Source: Bacillus sp. FJAT-27225 (GTDB taxonomy: Bacteria > Bacillota > Bacilli > Bacillales > Cytobacillaceae). From it: DNA of 64,000 bases. Positions 7,873 through 17,967 of this stretch are shown piece by piece; within the stretch, counting starts at the first letter, position 1, and every line of letters starts with the position of its first letter. The notes beneath the pieces were generated by a model, which did no database searches, had not been told where the DNA came from, and saw only the letters and a program-made list of their open reading frames with translations. Location of the stretch: contig NZ_MAYU01000001.1 in assembly GCF_001685025.1 (NCBI RefSeq), positions 1,185,971-1,249,970 of the forward strand, given 5' to 3'. A program made the translations under genes and the position numbers.

Positions 7873-10614
7873 ATGGAGAAGAATAAGCACTCATTTTTTG
7901 ATAAAACTTTGTCCATTTTCACAAATAAGAAGACGGTCAAAAACGCCAGGATTTCGTATGGGGTCCTTTGGAACCTATTCCTGATTTTTCTCGTTGTTTC
8001 CGTGGCTGGCGGTGCATTTGCCGCTGGAACAGGCGTTGGTTATTTCGCATCGCTTGTAAAAGACGAGCCGATTCGAAGCTATGAAAGCATGAAGAAGGAC
8101 ATTTATAATTATACGGAAACTTCCGAGGTTTATTTTGCTGGCGATGTCCCGCTTGGGAAGCTGCGCACCGACCTCTACAGGGAGGAAATAAAGCTAAAGG
8201 ATGTATCCCCGCATGTAATCAATGCCGTGATTGCCACTGAGGATGAATATTTCTATGAGCATGATGGAGTCGTTCCAAAGGCAATCCTTCGCGCTCTTGT
8301 CCAGGAAGTGACCAATTCGTCGGTTCAATCTGGCGGAAGTACGCTCACCCAGCAGCTGATTAAAAACCAGATATTAACTAACGAAGTCTCGTTTGAACGA
8401 AAAGCGAAGGAAATTCTTTTGGCTTTAAGACTGGAAAAGTTTTTTGAGAAGGATGAAATTCTCGAAGCATACTTGAATATGGCAACATTTGGCCGTAACT
8501 CTTCCGGCCGTAACATTGCAGGTGTCCAATCCGCCGCCAAAGGAATCTTTGGAGTCGATGCAATACAATTAAACTTAGCCCAAGCTGCATTTATTGCTGG
8601 CTTGCCGCAAAGTCCTTTTGGCTATACGCCATTCACCCAGGACAAAAAGATCAAGGAAAATCTTGAACCTGGCCTGAACCGAATGAAGATTGTCTTAAAA
8701 CGGATGTATGATGGCGGATATATTACAGATAAAGAATACAGCGACGCGCTCGCCTATGATATCAAAAAGGACTTTGTCGAACCGGGGGCCGATCCTCTGG
8801 AAAAATATCCATGGGTCATGGTTGAAGCAGAAATGCGAGCCACTGAAATTCTGACAAAAGTTCTTGCCGAGAAGGAAGGCGTCACTGAGAAGGAACTAAA
8901 GGAAGATGACAAGCTATATAATAAGTATTATATGCTTGCAGGCCGAGAATTGAGGCAAAGCGGCTATCGCATTCACACGACAATCGACCAGAAAATCTAT
9001 GATGCGATGGAGAAGGCCAAGAATCAATACCCTTATTACGGGCCGGATAAACCGGAAACAAAGGAAGATCCGGAAACAGGTGAAAAGAAGACAGTCATGG
9101 AACCGGTTGAGGTCGGCGCCATTATGATCGAGAACAAAACTGGAAAGATTATCAGTTTTGTCGGGGGAAGGGATTTCAAGAAGCAGGAATTGAACCATGC
9201 GACAAGGTCAATCAGGCAAAACGGTTCCACCATGAAGCCGCTGCTCGTTTATGCGCCTGCATTTGAATTGGGAGCAGCCTCACCCGGCACGATTCTTCCT
9301 GATGTCCCTTTACACCTTGATCCCGATAAGCCAAACAAACCGTGGCCAAGCAACTACGGTGGCGGCTATAGCGGGATGGCAACAGCCCGATACGCTTTTG
9401 CCAAATCATACAACGTTCCCGCCGTGAAGCTTTATAGCCAAATTGAGAAAAAAAATCCGGGGCAGTATCTTGAAAAAATGGGGATCACAACCCTGGGCAA
9501 AGAGGATTATACGAATAGAGCAGCTGCAATCGGTTCAATGCAAAAAGGTGTAACGGTTGAAGAAAACACCAATGCCTTCACAACTTTTGCTAATGGCGGG
9601 AAATTTATCGATGCGTATATGATAGAGAAGATCACTGATAAAGACGGTAATGTGATTTATCAGCATAAAGTAGAACCGACTGATGTATTCAGTCCGCAAA
9701 CTGCATATCTAACAATAGATATCATGAGGGACGTGTTTAAATATGGTACAGCAGCAAGTGTCAAGAACAAACTTAAATTCAGTACTGACTGGGCCGGCAA
9801 AACGGGAACAGGAAACCAATTCTACGATTCCTGGATTGTCGCAACAAATCCAAATATTACAATGGGAATTTGGACTGGTTACGATACGCAGAAATCATTG
9901 AAGACTAAAGGCAGCCTTTCCTATAGCCAACGGACAAACTACCTATGGGCCGACCTTCTTAATGCGGCCTATGATGTAAATCCAAATCTGGTCGCACCTA
10001 AAGCACAATTTAAACGGCCTAACGGAATTGTCACAAGGTCATTCTGTGCCATTTCCGGCACCTTGCCTTCAGAGGCTTGTAAAAGAGCCGGGCTGGTCGA
10101 AACTGATATTTTCAACGCCAAGTATGTGCCAACAAAAACGGATGATAGCCTAAGTTCGGGCAAGTATGTAAGGATTGGCGATAAAAACTACATGGCTCTT
10201 GATTCCACTCCAGATGACTTTGCCGAAACAGGGCTTGTCCTGAATCCGGAATACGCATCTGCCTTGACAGGTACGAACTTCAAGAATGCATCGGCCCTTA
10301 TTCCGAAAATGAAACGCTGGTCGAACCTGCTTGTTCCAGATGCAAAGCTGGCTGAAAACGGGAAAACCCCTGCCTCTGTCGGCCTCAGTGCATCAGGCAA
10401 TACCCTTAAATGGGGTGCTGTCAATGAGAAGGACATTATCGGGTACCGTGTGTATTCGGCTGACGGGAATAGGGTAGCCAGCATCCGTGCTGGTACCGGA
10501 TTATCGTATCCTGCCAATCCAGGTATTTATTATGTCACAGCAGTCGATATTGCCGGCCAGGAATCCGCACCATCCAATACAATTGAAATCGGCGGAACCC
10601 CAAGCGGCGAATAA
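7873..10614 (+). CDS. Class A penicillin-binding protein (glycosyltransferase/transpeptidase)
   Basis: A 913-residue bifunctional wall synthase. It has a short cytoplasmic tail, a membrane anchor at about residues 30-60, and a GT51 glycosyltransferase domain (about 85-265) with the catalytic E123 in ATEDEYF and GGSTLTQQ at 154-161. The transpeptidase domain (about 415-690) has SxxK S452-K455, SxN S512-Y-N514 and KTG at 643-645, all intact. A fibronectin-III-like module closes the protein (about 815-905). The ATG is preceded by SD GGAGGG. It resembles the PBP1A/PBP4-like group of bacilli, but I cannot assign pbpD, pbpG or ponA, so no symbol is given. It is divergent from tyrS and convergent with acsA. 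Confidence 0.93.
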   Translation: MEKNKHSFFDKTLSIFTNKKTVKNARISYGVLWNLFLIFLVVSVAGGAFAAGTGVGYFASLVKDEPIRSYESMKKDIYNYTETSEVYFAGDVPLGKLRTDLYREEIKLKDVSPHVINAVIATEDEYFYEHDGVVPKAILRALVQEVTNSSVQSGGSTLTQQLIKNQILTNEVSFERKAKEILLALRLEKFFEKDEILEAYLNMATFGRNSSGRNIAGVQSAAKGIFGVDAIQLNLAQAAFIAGLPQSPFGYTPFTQDKKIKENLEPGLNRMKIVLKRMYDGGYITDKEYSDALAYDIKKDFVEPGADPLEKYPWVMVEAEMRATEILTKVLAEKEGVTEKELKEDDKLYNKYYMLAGRELRQSGYRIHTTIDQKIYDAMEKAKNQYPYYGPDKPETKEDPETGEKKTVMEPVEVGAIMIENKTGKIISFVGGRDFKKQELNHATRSIRQNGSTMKPLLVYAPAFELGAASPGTILPDVPLHLDPDKPNKPWPSNYGGGYSGMATARYAFAKSYNVPAVKLYSQIEKKNPGQYLEKMGITTLGKEDYTNRAAAIGSMQKGVTVEENTNAFTTFANGGKFIDAYMIEKITDKDGNVIYQHKVEPTDVFSPQTAYLTIDIMRDVFKYGTAASVKNKLKFSTDWAGKTGTGNQFYDSWIVATNPNITMGIWTGYDTQKSLKTKGSLSYSQRTNYLWADLLNAAYDVNPNLVAPKAQFKRPNGIVTRSFCAISGTLPSEACKRAGLVETDIFNAKYVPTKTDDSLSSGKYVRIGDKNYMALDSTPDDFAETGLVLNPEYASALTGTNFKNASALIPKMKRWSNLLVPDAKLAENGKTPASVGLSASGNTLKWGAVNEKDIIGYRVYSADGNRVASIRAGTGLSYPANPGIYYVTAVDIAGQESAPSNTIEIGGTPSGE

Positions 10615-10618
10615 CAAC

Positions 10619-10800
10619 AAAAGCGCAAACGCCTTGGTCATCGCCGTACAAACTGGAGGGGCTTCGACTGAGATAAAGGAATCACGAAGAGCGATAGCGA
10701 TTCGATGATGACTTATCGTAGGGAGGAGACCTGAAGTTTGCTAGGCGATAGGCGCTGGAGCTAGACGTGAACATAAGCGCAAGCACCTGTTCAACGTGTA
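10619..10800. repeat. Bacillus-type dispersed intergenic element (bcr/MITE-like)
   Basis: The non-coding block starts AAAAGCGCAAACGCC and holds GGCGCTGGAGCTAGAC near 10753-10768, then a second AAGCGCAAGCACC. These phrases recur in many Bacillus intergenic regions, as I remember them. A short relative (AAAAGCGCCCGCGCC) occurs at about 19570. No SD-led reading frame is convincing. Confidence 0.5.
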
Positions 10801-10845
10801 TGGCCTGCAGGCGTCTTGCCGCTGGGCACTATAAAGCCAGTAAAC

Positions 10846-10893
10846 AAAAAAGAAACCGCATTGGAGATGAATCCGATGCGGTTTCTTTTTTTC
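10846..10893 (-). terminator. Bidirectional terminator between the PBP gene and acsA
   Basis: GAAACCGCAT pairs with ATGCGGTTTC around 14 bases, with T runs on both strands. Confidence 0.85.
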
Positions 10894-10928
10894 TGGCAAT
10901 GCCAAGTTTTCAAACCTTCAACTTTTAA

Positions 10929-12647
10929 TTAGTCTTCCATTGTTGACAGGTCGCCTGTTGGAAGATCAAGCTCCCAGGCTTTTAGAACGCGCCTCATGAT
11001 TTTACCGCTCCGAGTTTTTGGAAGCTTGTCGCGGAAATCGATTTCCCTTGGAGCTGCATGGGCAGCGAGCCCTTTTTTCACAAACTGGCGAATTTCTTCT
11101 TTTAAATCCTCCGTTGCTTCATAGCCATCCCGGAGGGCAACAAACGCCTTGATGATTTCACCCCGGACAGGATCCGGTTTCCCGATAACCCCGGCCTCCG
11201 CTACAGCTGGATGTTCAACGAGTTTGCTTTCCACTTCGAAAGGCCCAACCCTTTCCCCTGATGTCATAATCACATCGTCGACACGGCCCTGGAACCAGAA
11301 ATATCCTTCCTCATCCATATAGGCTGAGTCGCCTGTTACATACCAGTCTCCCGGCATAAAATACGACTCGTATTTTTGAGGATTGTTCCAAATCGCATGC
11401 ATCATTGATGGCCAGCCTCTTTTAATGGCCAGGTTCCCCATTCGGTAAGGAGGAAGTTCTTCCCCCCGGTCATCGATGATCGCTGCTTCGATGCCAGGCA
11501 GCGGCTTGCCCATTGACCCTGGTTTGATTGGCATACATGGATAATTGCAAATCAGCTGGGCACCAGTCTCTGTCATCCACCATGTATCATGGATACGCTT
11601 GTTGAACACCTTCATGCCCCATTTGACGACCTCGGGATTCAGCGGCTCACCTACACTCAACACATGGCGAAGGCTTGAAAGGTCATACTTCTTGACGATT
11701 TCATCCCCGGCCCCCATCAGCATCCTGAACGCAGTAGGTGCGCTATACCAAACGGTTACTCCAAACTCTTCAATCATCTTATACCAGGTATCCGGCGAGA
11801 AGCGGCCTCCAACAATGACATTTGAAACCCCGGCAAGCCAAGGGCCGAAAATTCCATAGGAGGTTCCGGTTACCCAGCCTGGGTCGGCTGTACACCAGTA
11901 TACATCGTCCTCTTTCAAGTCAAGAACCCATTGGCCGGTCTGGTAATGCTGGATCATCGCATTATGGACATGCAGGACTCCCTTCGGCTTTCCAGTCGAG
12001 CCGGAAGTATAATGGAGAATTAGCCCATCCTGCCTATCCACCCACTCAATCTTAAGATTTTTATCTGCTTCAGCAAATTTCTTTTTAAAATCAATAACCT
12101 TATCGGTTTCCTGAACTCCGTCCCCAACAATAAATATGTACTTCAATGCAGGCAGTTCATCGACTGGAACCCTGTTTAGCAGTTCTGGAGTTGTAACAAT
12201 CACCTTTGCTTCGCTGTCCTGAAGCCGATCCCTTACAGCACCCTCCATGAACGCTTCAAAAAGCGGACCGACAATGGCCCCAAGTTTGATTGCGCCAAGC
12301 ACTGCAAAATACAGCTCAGGCGAGCGCGGCATGAAAATAAAGACGCGGTCCCCCTTTTCTACATCCCCATACGTCTTCAATACATTTGCAGCCTTGTTGG
12401 ACAGGTCCTTCATTTCCTTAAAGGTGTACTTTTCATTCCGCTCATTGTCCCTGTAATAAAGGGCCACTTTGTTTTTGCGGAAAGTGGCGGCATGGCGGTC
12501 AATCGCTTCATGTGCAAGATTCACCAGGCCTGTTTCATACCAGCTAAATGCCTTTTCAGTTTCTTTCCAGTCAAAATTCTTATAGGCCTCCTGATAATCC
12601 TTCAGATTATAGTCCCCTTGAATGACTGGCAGCGCTTCCATTTTCAC
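10929..12647 (-). CDS. acsA: Acetyl-CoA synthetase (AMP-forming)
   Basis: A 572-residue ANL-superfamily enzyme that makes acetyl-CoA from acetate, ATP and CoA by way of acetyl-AMP. Seen: the AMP-binding P-loop YTSGSTGKPKG, the TWWMTETG motif, GRVDDVIMTSGERV, and the C-terminal catalytic lysine motif PKTRSGKIMRR, whose Lys is the AcuA acetylation site in B. subtilis. It is nearly identical in layout to B. subtilis AcsA. The GTG at 12647 has GGGGGA 9 bases upstream; an ATG at 12641 is the alternative. It is divergent from acuA with a cre site between. Confidence 0.96.
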   Translation of the reverse strand: MKMEALPVIQGDYNLKDYQEAYKNFDWKETEKAFSWYETGLVNLAHEAIDRHAATFRKNKVALYYRDNERNEKYTFKEMKDLSNKAANVLKTYGDVEKGDRVFIFMPRSPELYFAVLGAIKLGAIVGPLFEAFMEGAVRDRLQDSEAKVIVTTPELLNRVPVDELPALKYIFIVGDGVQETDKVIDFKKKFAEADKNLKIEWVDRQDGLILHYTSGSTGKPKGVLHVHNAMIQHYQTGQWVLDLKEDDVYWCTADPGWVTGTSYGIFGPWLAGVSNVIVGGRFSPDTWYKMIEEFGVTVWYSAPTAFRMLMGAGDEIVKKYDLSSLRHVLSVGEPLNPEVVKWGMKVFNKRIHDTWWMTETGAQLICNYPCMPIKPGSMGKPLPGIEAAIIDDRGEELPPYRMGNLAIKRGWPSMMHAIWNNPQKYESYFMPGDWYVTGDSAYMDEEGYFWFQGRVDDVIMTSGERVGPFEVESKLVEHPAVAEAGVIGKPDPVRGEIIKAFVALRDGYEATEDLKEEIRQFVKKGLAAHAAPREIDFRDKLPKTRSGKIMRRVLKAWELDLPTGDLSTMED

Positions 12648-12751
12648 TTATTACTATCCCCCTTCATTGAGTTTATATTATTATAGTATAAAAGAATGCT
12701 ATTCACAATTTTTTAAATATTATATAAGCTCTCCTTTTACAGAAAATTAAG

Positions 12752-12765
12752 TGAAAGCGCTTTAT
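12752..12765. promoter_or_regulatory. cre (CcpA-binding) site in the acsA-acuA intergenic region
   Basis: TGAAAGCGCTTTAT matches the cre consensus TGWAARCGYTWNCW at 13 of 14 positions. It lies just upstream of a TATAAT box (12782-12787) that could serve acuA, so CcpA binding would cover the -35 region. In B. subtilis both acsA and acuABC are repressed by CcpA on glucose. Confidence 0.85.
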
Positions 12766-12821
12766 CTATCACGATTTTATGTATAATAGAATTATTATCA
12801 AAGCTTGCAGGCGGTGACGTA

Positions 12822-13454
12822 ATGGAACATGTAAAAACGTATAATGCAAAAGAATTGAAAACCGCAAACGGAAACCTCATCATTGAAGGGCCCATTTCTG
12901 CCGAGAAACTAGCGGGCTATGAATTTCATGAAAATCTTACAGCTTTTCGGCAGCCTGCCCAGCAGCACAAGGCGCTGATAGAAATTGCTTCATTGCCAGA
13001 AGGGCGTATTATCATTGCCAGGCACAACCATACCATAGTCGGGTATGTAACCTATTTGTATCCCGACCCGCTCGAGCGATGGTCAGAAGGAAACATGGAG
13101 GATTTGATAGAGCTCGGAGCCATTGAAGTTATCCCTGATTTCAGGGGGAATTCGGTCGGTAAAAACCTTCTCAGAGTATCAATGATGGATGATGCCATGG
13201 AGGACTACATTACGATAACGACAGAATATTACTGGCATTGGGACCTAAAAGGAACCGGCCTCAATGTATGGGAGTACCGGAAGATCATGGAGAAGATGAT
13301 GAATGCCGGGGGTCTTGAGTGGTACGCAACCGATGATCCGGAAATCAGCTCCCATCCTGCCAATTGCCTTATGGCGAGAATCGGCAAAAGAGTAAAGCCG
13401 GAATCGATCCAGAAATTCGATCAGCTTCGATTTATGAACCGCTTTATGTACTAA
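12822..13454 (+). CDS. acuA: AcuA, GNAT protein acetyltransferase acting on AcsA
   Basis: A 210-residue GNAT-fold protein. AcuA acetylates the catalytic lysine of AcsA and so switches it off. The acetyl-CoA binding region is seen at about residues 103-125 (ELGAIEVIPDFRGNSVGKNLL), with the R/G-rich loop of GNAT enzymes. SD GGCGGTGA precedes the ATG. It is the first gene of acuABC, with acuB starting 12 bases after its stop. Confidence 0.95.
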   Translation: MEHVKTYNAKELKTANGNLIIEGPISAEKLAGYEFHENLTAFRQPAQQHKALIEIASLPEGRIIIARHNHTIVGYVTYLYPDPLERWSEGNMEDLIELGAIEVIPDFRGNSVGKNLLRVSMMDDAMEDYITITTEYYWHWDLKGTGLNVWEYRKIMEKMMNAGGLEWYATDDPEISSHPANCLMARIGKRVKPESIQKFDQLRFMNRFMY

Positions 13455-13466
13455 GGGGGAAGTACG

Positions 13467-14114
13467 ATGATTATCGAAGAAATCATGAAAACAAAAGTTG
13501 CCACGTTACAGGCCGCTAACACAGTTGCAGATGCCATCAAATTGATGGAAGACTACAAAATCCGCCATATTCCAATAGTTGATGGGAACAGGCATGTAAT
13601 CGGGCTTGTGACCGACAGGGATATTCGCGATGCAACTCCATCGATTTTTAGAAGGCAGGAGCATTCGGAAGATTTTCAAAAGCCTTTGGAAACGATTATG
13701 AAAAAGAATGTGATTACGGCTCATCCCCTTGATTTTGTTGAAGAGACAGCCGCACTCTTTTATGAGCATCATATTAGCTGCATGCCCGTTATCCAGGACA
13801 GCAGGCTTGTCGGAATTGTAACTGAAACGGATCTTCTCCATACACTTGTGGAACTGACAGGAGCACATACACCCGGTTCTCAAATTGAAGTAAAGGTTCC
13901 AAACAAATCAGGAACTCTCTGGGAAGTAGCCAATGTGATCCGGAATCGGAAGGCAAACATCCAAAGCGTGCTAGTGTACCCCGATAAAAAGGATGAAGCC
14001 TATAAAATACTGGTCATACGAGTCCAAACGATGAATCCAGTTGGCCTGATCCATGATCTGAAAGCCGCCGGACATCACGTCTTATGGCCAAACATTCCGG
14101 GTATGCCGATATGA
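13467..14114 (+). CDS. acuB: AcuB, tandem CBS plus ACT domain protein
   Basis: A 215-residue protein with two CBS domains (about 7-60 and 80-135) and a C-terminal ACT-like domain (about 139-210, starting IEVKVPNKSGTLWEVANV). CBS pairs bind adenine nucleotides and ACT domains small metabolites, so AcuB probably senses energy or metabolite state in the acetate module; its exact role is not established. SD GGGGGAAG precedes the ATG. Its stop overlaps the acuC start by four bases (ATGA). Confidence 0.94.
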   Translation: MIIEEIMKTKVATLQAANTVADAIKLMEDYKIRHIPIVDGNRHVIGLVTDRDIRDATPSIFRRQEHSEDFQKPLETIMKKNVITAHPLDFVEETAALFYEHHISCMPVIQDSRLVGIVTETDLLHTLVELTGAHTPGSQIEVKVPNKSGTLWEVANVIRNRKANIQSVLVYPDKKDEAYKILVIRVQTMNPVGLIHDLKAAGHHVLWPNIPGMPI

Positions 14115-15286
14115 GTGACGCCTGTGCCTTTATCTATTCGGATGATTTGCTGAAATACAATTTTGGCGGCCAGCACCCTTTCAACCAGTTCAGGATACGA
14201 TTAACGATGGATTTGTTAAGGCGTGCCGGTGCTTTGGATGAATCTTCAATCGTCCCTCCCCGGCCGGCCACAGACGATGAGTTATGCCTGATTCATGATC
14301 CATCCTATGTCCATGCAGTCAAAATGGCTGGAAAAGGCCTGCTTAGCGGAGAAACGGCAGAGAATTTTGGACTGGGAACCGAGGATACGCCCATCTTCCC
14401 AAGCATGCATGAAGCAAGCTCAATGATCGTGGGAGGTACTCTTGAAGCAGTGGATATGGTTATGACCGGGAAGGCCGCCCATGCATTACACCTTGGCGGA
14501 GGCCTCCATCATGGATTCAGGGGCAAGGCTTCGGGATTTTGCATTTATAATGACAGCTCGGTGGCAATCAAATACTTGCAGGAAAAGTATAAGGCACGGG
14601 TGCTTTATGTTGATACAGACGCCCATCACGGGGACGGGGTTCAATGGTCATTCTATGATGATCCCAATGTTTGCACCCTATCCATACATGAAACCGGCAG
14701 ATACCTGTTCCCTGGTACAGGCTCAATCAATGAACGCGGACAAGGAAAAGGCTATGGCTATTCTTTTAATATTCCCGTAGATGCATTCACTGAAGACGAG
14801 TCCTGGCTGCATGTTTATAGAACTGCTTTAACAGAAGTAGCGGATTTTTTTAAACCCGACATTATCCTGACTCAGAATGGGGCAGATTCCCATTATTATG
14901 ATCCATTAACACATTTATACGGAACGATGCAGATTTATCGTGAAATCCCAAGGCTGGCCCATGAAATTGCACATCGTTACTGCAATGGCAGATGGGTCGC
15001 TGTCGGTGGCGGAGGCTATGATATCTGGAGAGTCGTCCCGCGGGCCTGGGCTCTTATTTGGCTTGAAATGAACGGGAAAGCTTCAATTGCGGATGGGGAT
15101 CTCCCTGCCGGCTGGACTGAAGCTTGGGAGAAGAAAGCCGGGATGGTGCTTCCGTCAACATGGGAAGATGCTCCTGATTTATATAAGCCGATTCCAAGAA
15201 AAGCCGAGATTACCGAAAAGAATCGGCTGACCCTTGAAAAGGCATTATATCCAATCAGAAATACATCCAGGACCGAGTCAGTTTAA
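14111..15286 (+). CDS. acuC: AcuC, NAD-independent protein (AcsA) deacetylase
   Basis: A 391-residue class I/II histone-deacetylase-fold Zn enzyme that removes the acetyl group from AcsA and reactivates it. Motifs: the catalytic His pair region LHLGGGLHHGF, Zn ligands in VDTDAHHGDGVQW, and GGGGYDIWRVVPRAW. The ATG at 14111 is chosen because it overlaps the acuB stop (ATGA, translational coupling) and aligns with B. subtilis AcuC; an upstream in-frame ATG at 14084 would add nine residues. Confidence 0.94.
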   Translation: MSDACAFIYSDDLLKYNFGGQHPFNQFRIRLTMDLLRRAGALDESSIVPPRPATDDELCLIHDPSYVHAVKMAGKGLLSGETAENFGLGTEDTPIFPSMHEASSMIVGGTLEAVDMVMTGKAAHALHLGGGLHHGFRGKASGFCIYNDSSVAIKYLQEKYKARVLYVDTDAHHGDGVQWSFYDDPNVCTLSIHETGRYLFPGTGSINERGQGKGYGYSFNIPVDAFTEDESWLHVYRTALTEVADFFKPDIILTQNGADSHYYDPLTHLYGTMQIYREIPRLAHEIAHRYCNGRWVAVGGGGYDIWRVVPRAWALIWLEMNGKASIADGDLPAGWTEAWEKKAGMVLPSTWEDAPDLYKPIPRKAEITEKNRLTLEKALYPIRNTSRTESV

Positions 15287-15310
15287 CGAGTAATTCAAGT
15301 AAAAAACTAA

Positions 15311-15342
15311 AATGCCCGGAGCGAGTACAGCCTCCGGGCATT
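15311..15342. terminator. Terminator between convergent acuC and ccpA
   Basis: AATGCCCGGAG pairs with CTCCGGGCATT around a 10-base loop. The tracts on either side are only moderately T-rich, so efficiency may be modest. Confidence 0.6.
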
Positions 15343-15352
15343 TCAATTCCAA

Positions 15353-16351
15353 TTATTTTGTTGAATGTCTTACCTCGATGCGGTGCGGAAGAACGACAAT
15401 ATGCTCATCGACCTTTTCTTTATTCATATATTTAGTCAAAAGGCGCATCGCTACTGCACCAATGTCATATAAAGGCTGCACTAGCGTAGTCAGCTGCGGG
15501 CGAACCATCAGGGACAGTCTCGTATTATCCGAAGTAATGACTTCAAAGTCTTCAGGTATCTTGAAGCCTTTATCCTGCGCGCCATGGACAACCCCGAGGG
15601 CCATTTCATCGGAACCAACAAGAAGCGCGGTCGGCCTCTCATCAGCATCAATCAGCTTCTCGATGGCTTCAACACCGGAATCATACGTATAATCCCCTTC
15701 TACAATATACTCCTCGTTAAATGGGAGGCCTGCTTCATCAAGAGCTCTCCTATATCCGTTCAGCTTCAGCTCGCTGTTCTTTGGCTCATGGAGAGGGCCA
15801 ATGACAAATCCAATCCGCTTATGCCCACGCTCGATATATTCCGTTACAGCATCATAAACGGCCTGTTCATAATCAATATTAACCGAAGGAATCTCCCTTG
15901 TTTGTTCCAATGATCCTGCCAGTACAATTGGCACTGGGGATTTTTTGAATTCCTCCACATGCTCAGCAGTAATATTGCCGCCCATAAAAACAATCCCATC
16001 CACTTGTTTTCCAAGCATCGTATTCAGCAAGTGAAGCTCCTTGTCCTTATTCTGGTCAGAGTTACTTAAAATAATATTGTATTTGTACATAGTTGCGATG
16101 TCTTCAATACCCCTGGCAAGCTCGGCATAAAAAATATTCGAAATGTCCGGGATAATGACTCCAACCGTTGTTGTCTTTTTGCTCGCAAGACCCCTGGCTA
16201 CAGCATTTGGCCTATAGCCAAGCCTGTCAATGACTTCCATAACCTTTTTTCTTGTTGCTGGTTTCACATTCGGGTTGCCGTTCACAACCCTGGAAACCGT
16301 TGCCATCGAGACATTCGCTTCGCGGGCAACATCGTAAATCGTAATATTCAT
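15353..16351 (-). CDS. ccpA: Catabolite control protein A (LacI family)
   Basis: A 332-residue LacI/GalR regulator that, with Ser46-phosphorylated HPr or Crh, binds cre sites in catabolite repression and activation. The N-terminal HTH and hinge run [20 protein letters not shown]...[13 protein letters not shown], almost identical to B. subtilis CcpA, followed by the periplasmic-binding-like effector domain. The ATG at 16351 follows AAGGAG by 11 bases; a GTG 12 bases upstream overlaps the SD and is rejected. It lies beside its likely targets acsA and acuABC. Confidence 0.97.
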   Translation of the reverse strand: MNITIYDVAREANVSMATVSRVVNGNPNVKPATRKKVMEVIDRLGYRPNAVARGLASKKTTTVGVIIPDISNIFYAELARGIEDIATMYKYNIILSNSDQNKDKELHLLNTMLGKQVDGIVFMGGNITAEHVEEFKKSPVPIVLAGSLEQTREIPSVNIDYEQAVYDAVTEYIERGHKRIGFVIGPLHEPKNSELKLNGYRRALDEAGLPFNEEYIVEGDYTYDSGVEAIEKLIDADERPTALLVGSDEMALGVVHGAQDKGFKIPEDFEVITSDNTRLSLMVRPQLTTLVQPLYDIGAVAMRLLTKYMNKEKVDEHIVVLPHRIEVRHSTK

Positions 16352-16502
16352 CCGTGTAAACACTCCTTAAAACAGGCCTTTTTTTTATTTTGCCTCTAAT
16401 TGGCTTCACTAGTCATTTTTATGTATGTGAGTTAGTATACATACTTGTTGCTTCTAATCATACGATAACCGATGAATTGCTGCAAATAACATTGTTTACT
16501 TT

Positions 16503-16540
16503 TTGCAAAAATAATGCCTTCTGTCTGGGACAGAAGGCAT
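16503..16540 (-). terminator. Terminator of aroA
   Basis: ATGCCTTCTGTC pairs with GACAGAAGGCAT on the minus strand, followed by a T-rich tail, just after the aroA stop. Confidence 0.8.
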
Positions 16541-16549
16541 TTCTTAAGA

Positions 16550-17620
16550 TTATTGGCGCACAAGGTTGGAAGCCATAATCTCTGATAGGAAACTGTCAAA
16601 CTGCTCGAGGTTCATTTGCTGGGCGGAATCGGATAAGGCTACAGCCGGGTCCGGATGGACTTCTGCCATTACCCCATCTGCTCCTATCGCAAGTGCAGCT
16701 TTGGCGGCTGGCAGCAGCAAATCCCTTCTGCCAGTTGAATGGGTCACATCAACCATGACAGGAAGATGCGTTTCCTGTTTTAAAATTGGAACAGCTGTAA
16801 TATCAAGTGTATTCCTTGTTGCTTTTTCATACGTACGGATGCCGCGTTCGCAGAGAATAATATTGCCATTACCCTGTGACATGATATATTCTGCAGCATT
16901 GATGAATTCCTCAATGGTTGCTGAAATTCCACGCTTTAGTAAAATCGGTTTTGTTGCTGCACCCGCTGCCTTAAGCAATTCAAAGTTCTGCATATTCCTT
17001 GCGCCTATTTGAATGACATCCAGATATTCTTCTGCCATTTCAATATCCGCAGGATTAACAATTTCACTGATGACAGCCATATTGTATTCCTTGGAAATCT
17101 GCTTCAGGATTTTTAGGCCTTCAACGCCGAGGCCTTGGAAATCATAAGGAGAGGTACGCGGCTTAAAGGCACCGCCGCGCAAAAGCTTCAGTCCCTTTTG
17201 CTGCATATGTTTCGCTACTGCCGCAACTTGTTCATAAGACTCGACCGCACAAGGACCAAAAACAAAGTGAGGCTTACCGTCTCCAATTCGTTCTCCATTT
17301 ACCTCAACGATTGTGTTTTCAGGATGCTTTTTCCTTGAAACGAGCAGGTCTTTGCTATGGTCATCCTTTTGCAGCTCCAAGCTTGCTTTGAAAATTTCCT
17401 TGAAGATATGCTCGATAGTCGCATCTTCAAAAGGACCTTCATTTTTTTGCTTAATGATATCAAGCATTTTTCGTTCGCGTACAGGATCAAACCGATACAC
17501 TCCCTGATTTTCCTTTACGCGGCCAATTTCCTGGGCCAGCTGGGCACGCTCGCTAATAATTCTGAGTAGGTCCATGTTTAGTTCATCAATACGCGAACGC
17601 AACTTATCCAATTCGTTCAT
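16550..17620 (-). CDS. aroA: Bifunctional chorismate mutase / DAHP synthase, AroA(G)
   Basis: A 356-residue fusion of an N-terminal AroQ chorismate mutase (about 1-85) and a KDO8P-type DAHP synthase (about 105-350: [38 protein letters not shown]). It catalyses the first step of the shikimate pathway; the mutase domain acts as a feedback sensor in B. subtilis. The start at 17620 (MNELDKL) aligns with the B. subtilis protein and has AAAGGA upstream; an ATG at 17632 would overlap that SD. Its promoter is at 17705-17733. Confidence 0.95.
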   Translation of the reverse strand: MNELDKLRSRIDELNMDLLRIISERAQLAQEIGRVKENQGVYRFDPVRERKMLDIIKQKNEGPFEDATIEHIFKEIFKASLELQKDDHSKDLLVSRKKHPENTIVEVNGERIGDGKPHFVFGPCAVESYEQVAAVAKHMQQKGLKLLRGGAFKPRTSPYDFQGLGVEGLKILKQISKEYNMAVISEIVNPADIEMAEEYLDVIQIGARNMQNFELLKAAGAATKPILLKRGISATIEEFINAAEYIMSQGNGNIILCERGIRTYEKATRNTLDITAVPILKQETHLPVMVDVTHSTGRRDLLLPAAKAALAIGADGVMAEVHPDPAVALSDSAQQMNLEQFDSFLSEIMASNLVRQ

Positions 17621-17704
17621 ATCGGTTTTCATCCTTTCGTCGCCCGACTGTCAACAATAATTTGGGCAATATTAAAATATTGTGTTTCAGTGGTAATAGG
17701 GTAT

Positions 17705-17733
17705 ATTATACTTTATTACGAAAATTTTGTCAC
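17705..17733 (-). promoter_or_regulatory. Sigma-A promoter of aroA
   Basis: On the minus strand: GTGACA (complement of 17728-17733), 17-base spacer, TATAAT (complement of 17705-17710). The rest of the 17621-17967 gap is A/T-rich with no gene seen. Confidence 0.65.
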
Positions 17734-17927
17734 TACTATTTCTTTATTGATTAAACGCTTTTAAGCACTAAAGTACCAGTAGTTTGAACTTCTAGCCTTT
17801 TTCTCTTATTCTTTCCTTGGTTTTCGTAAACATTTAATATACGGGATTAAAAAAATCGGTGCCTGACATCACGGGGAAAAGCGTTATTGAGATTAAACCT
17901 GTTGGCTTACTTCTTTTTGCCAGGATA

Positions 17928-17954
17928 TAAAGAAAACCCGCCATTCGGCGAGTT
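17928..17954 (-). terminator. Terminator of ytxJ
   Basis: AACTCGCC pairs with GGCGGGTT (one G-U pair) around GAAT on the minus strand, then a T-rich tail. Confidence 0.75.
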
Positions 17955-17967
17955 CTGCTTTTAATGG

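Noticed and set aside
10188-10517. Minus-strand 109-residue frame inside the PBP gene
   Set aside because: Shadow of the FN3-like end of the PBP; no SD and no independent coding signs.
14084-14110. Upstream ATG for acuC
   Set aside because: The ATG at 14111 overlaps the acuB stop as ATGA and matches the homologue start.
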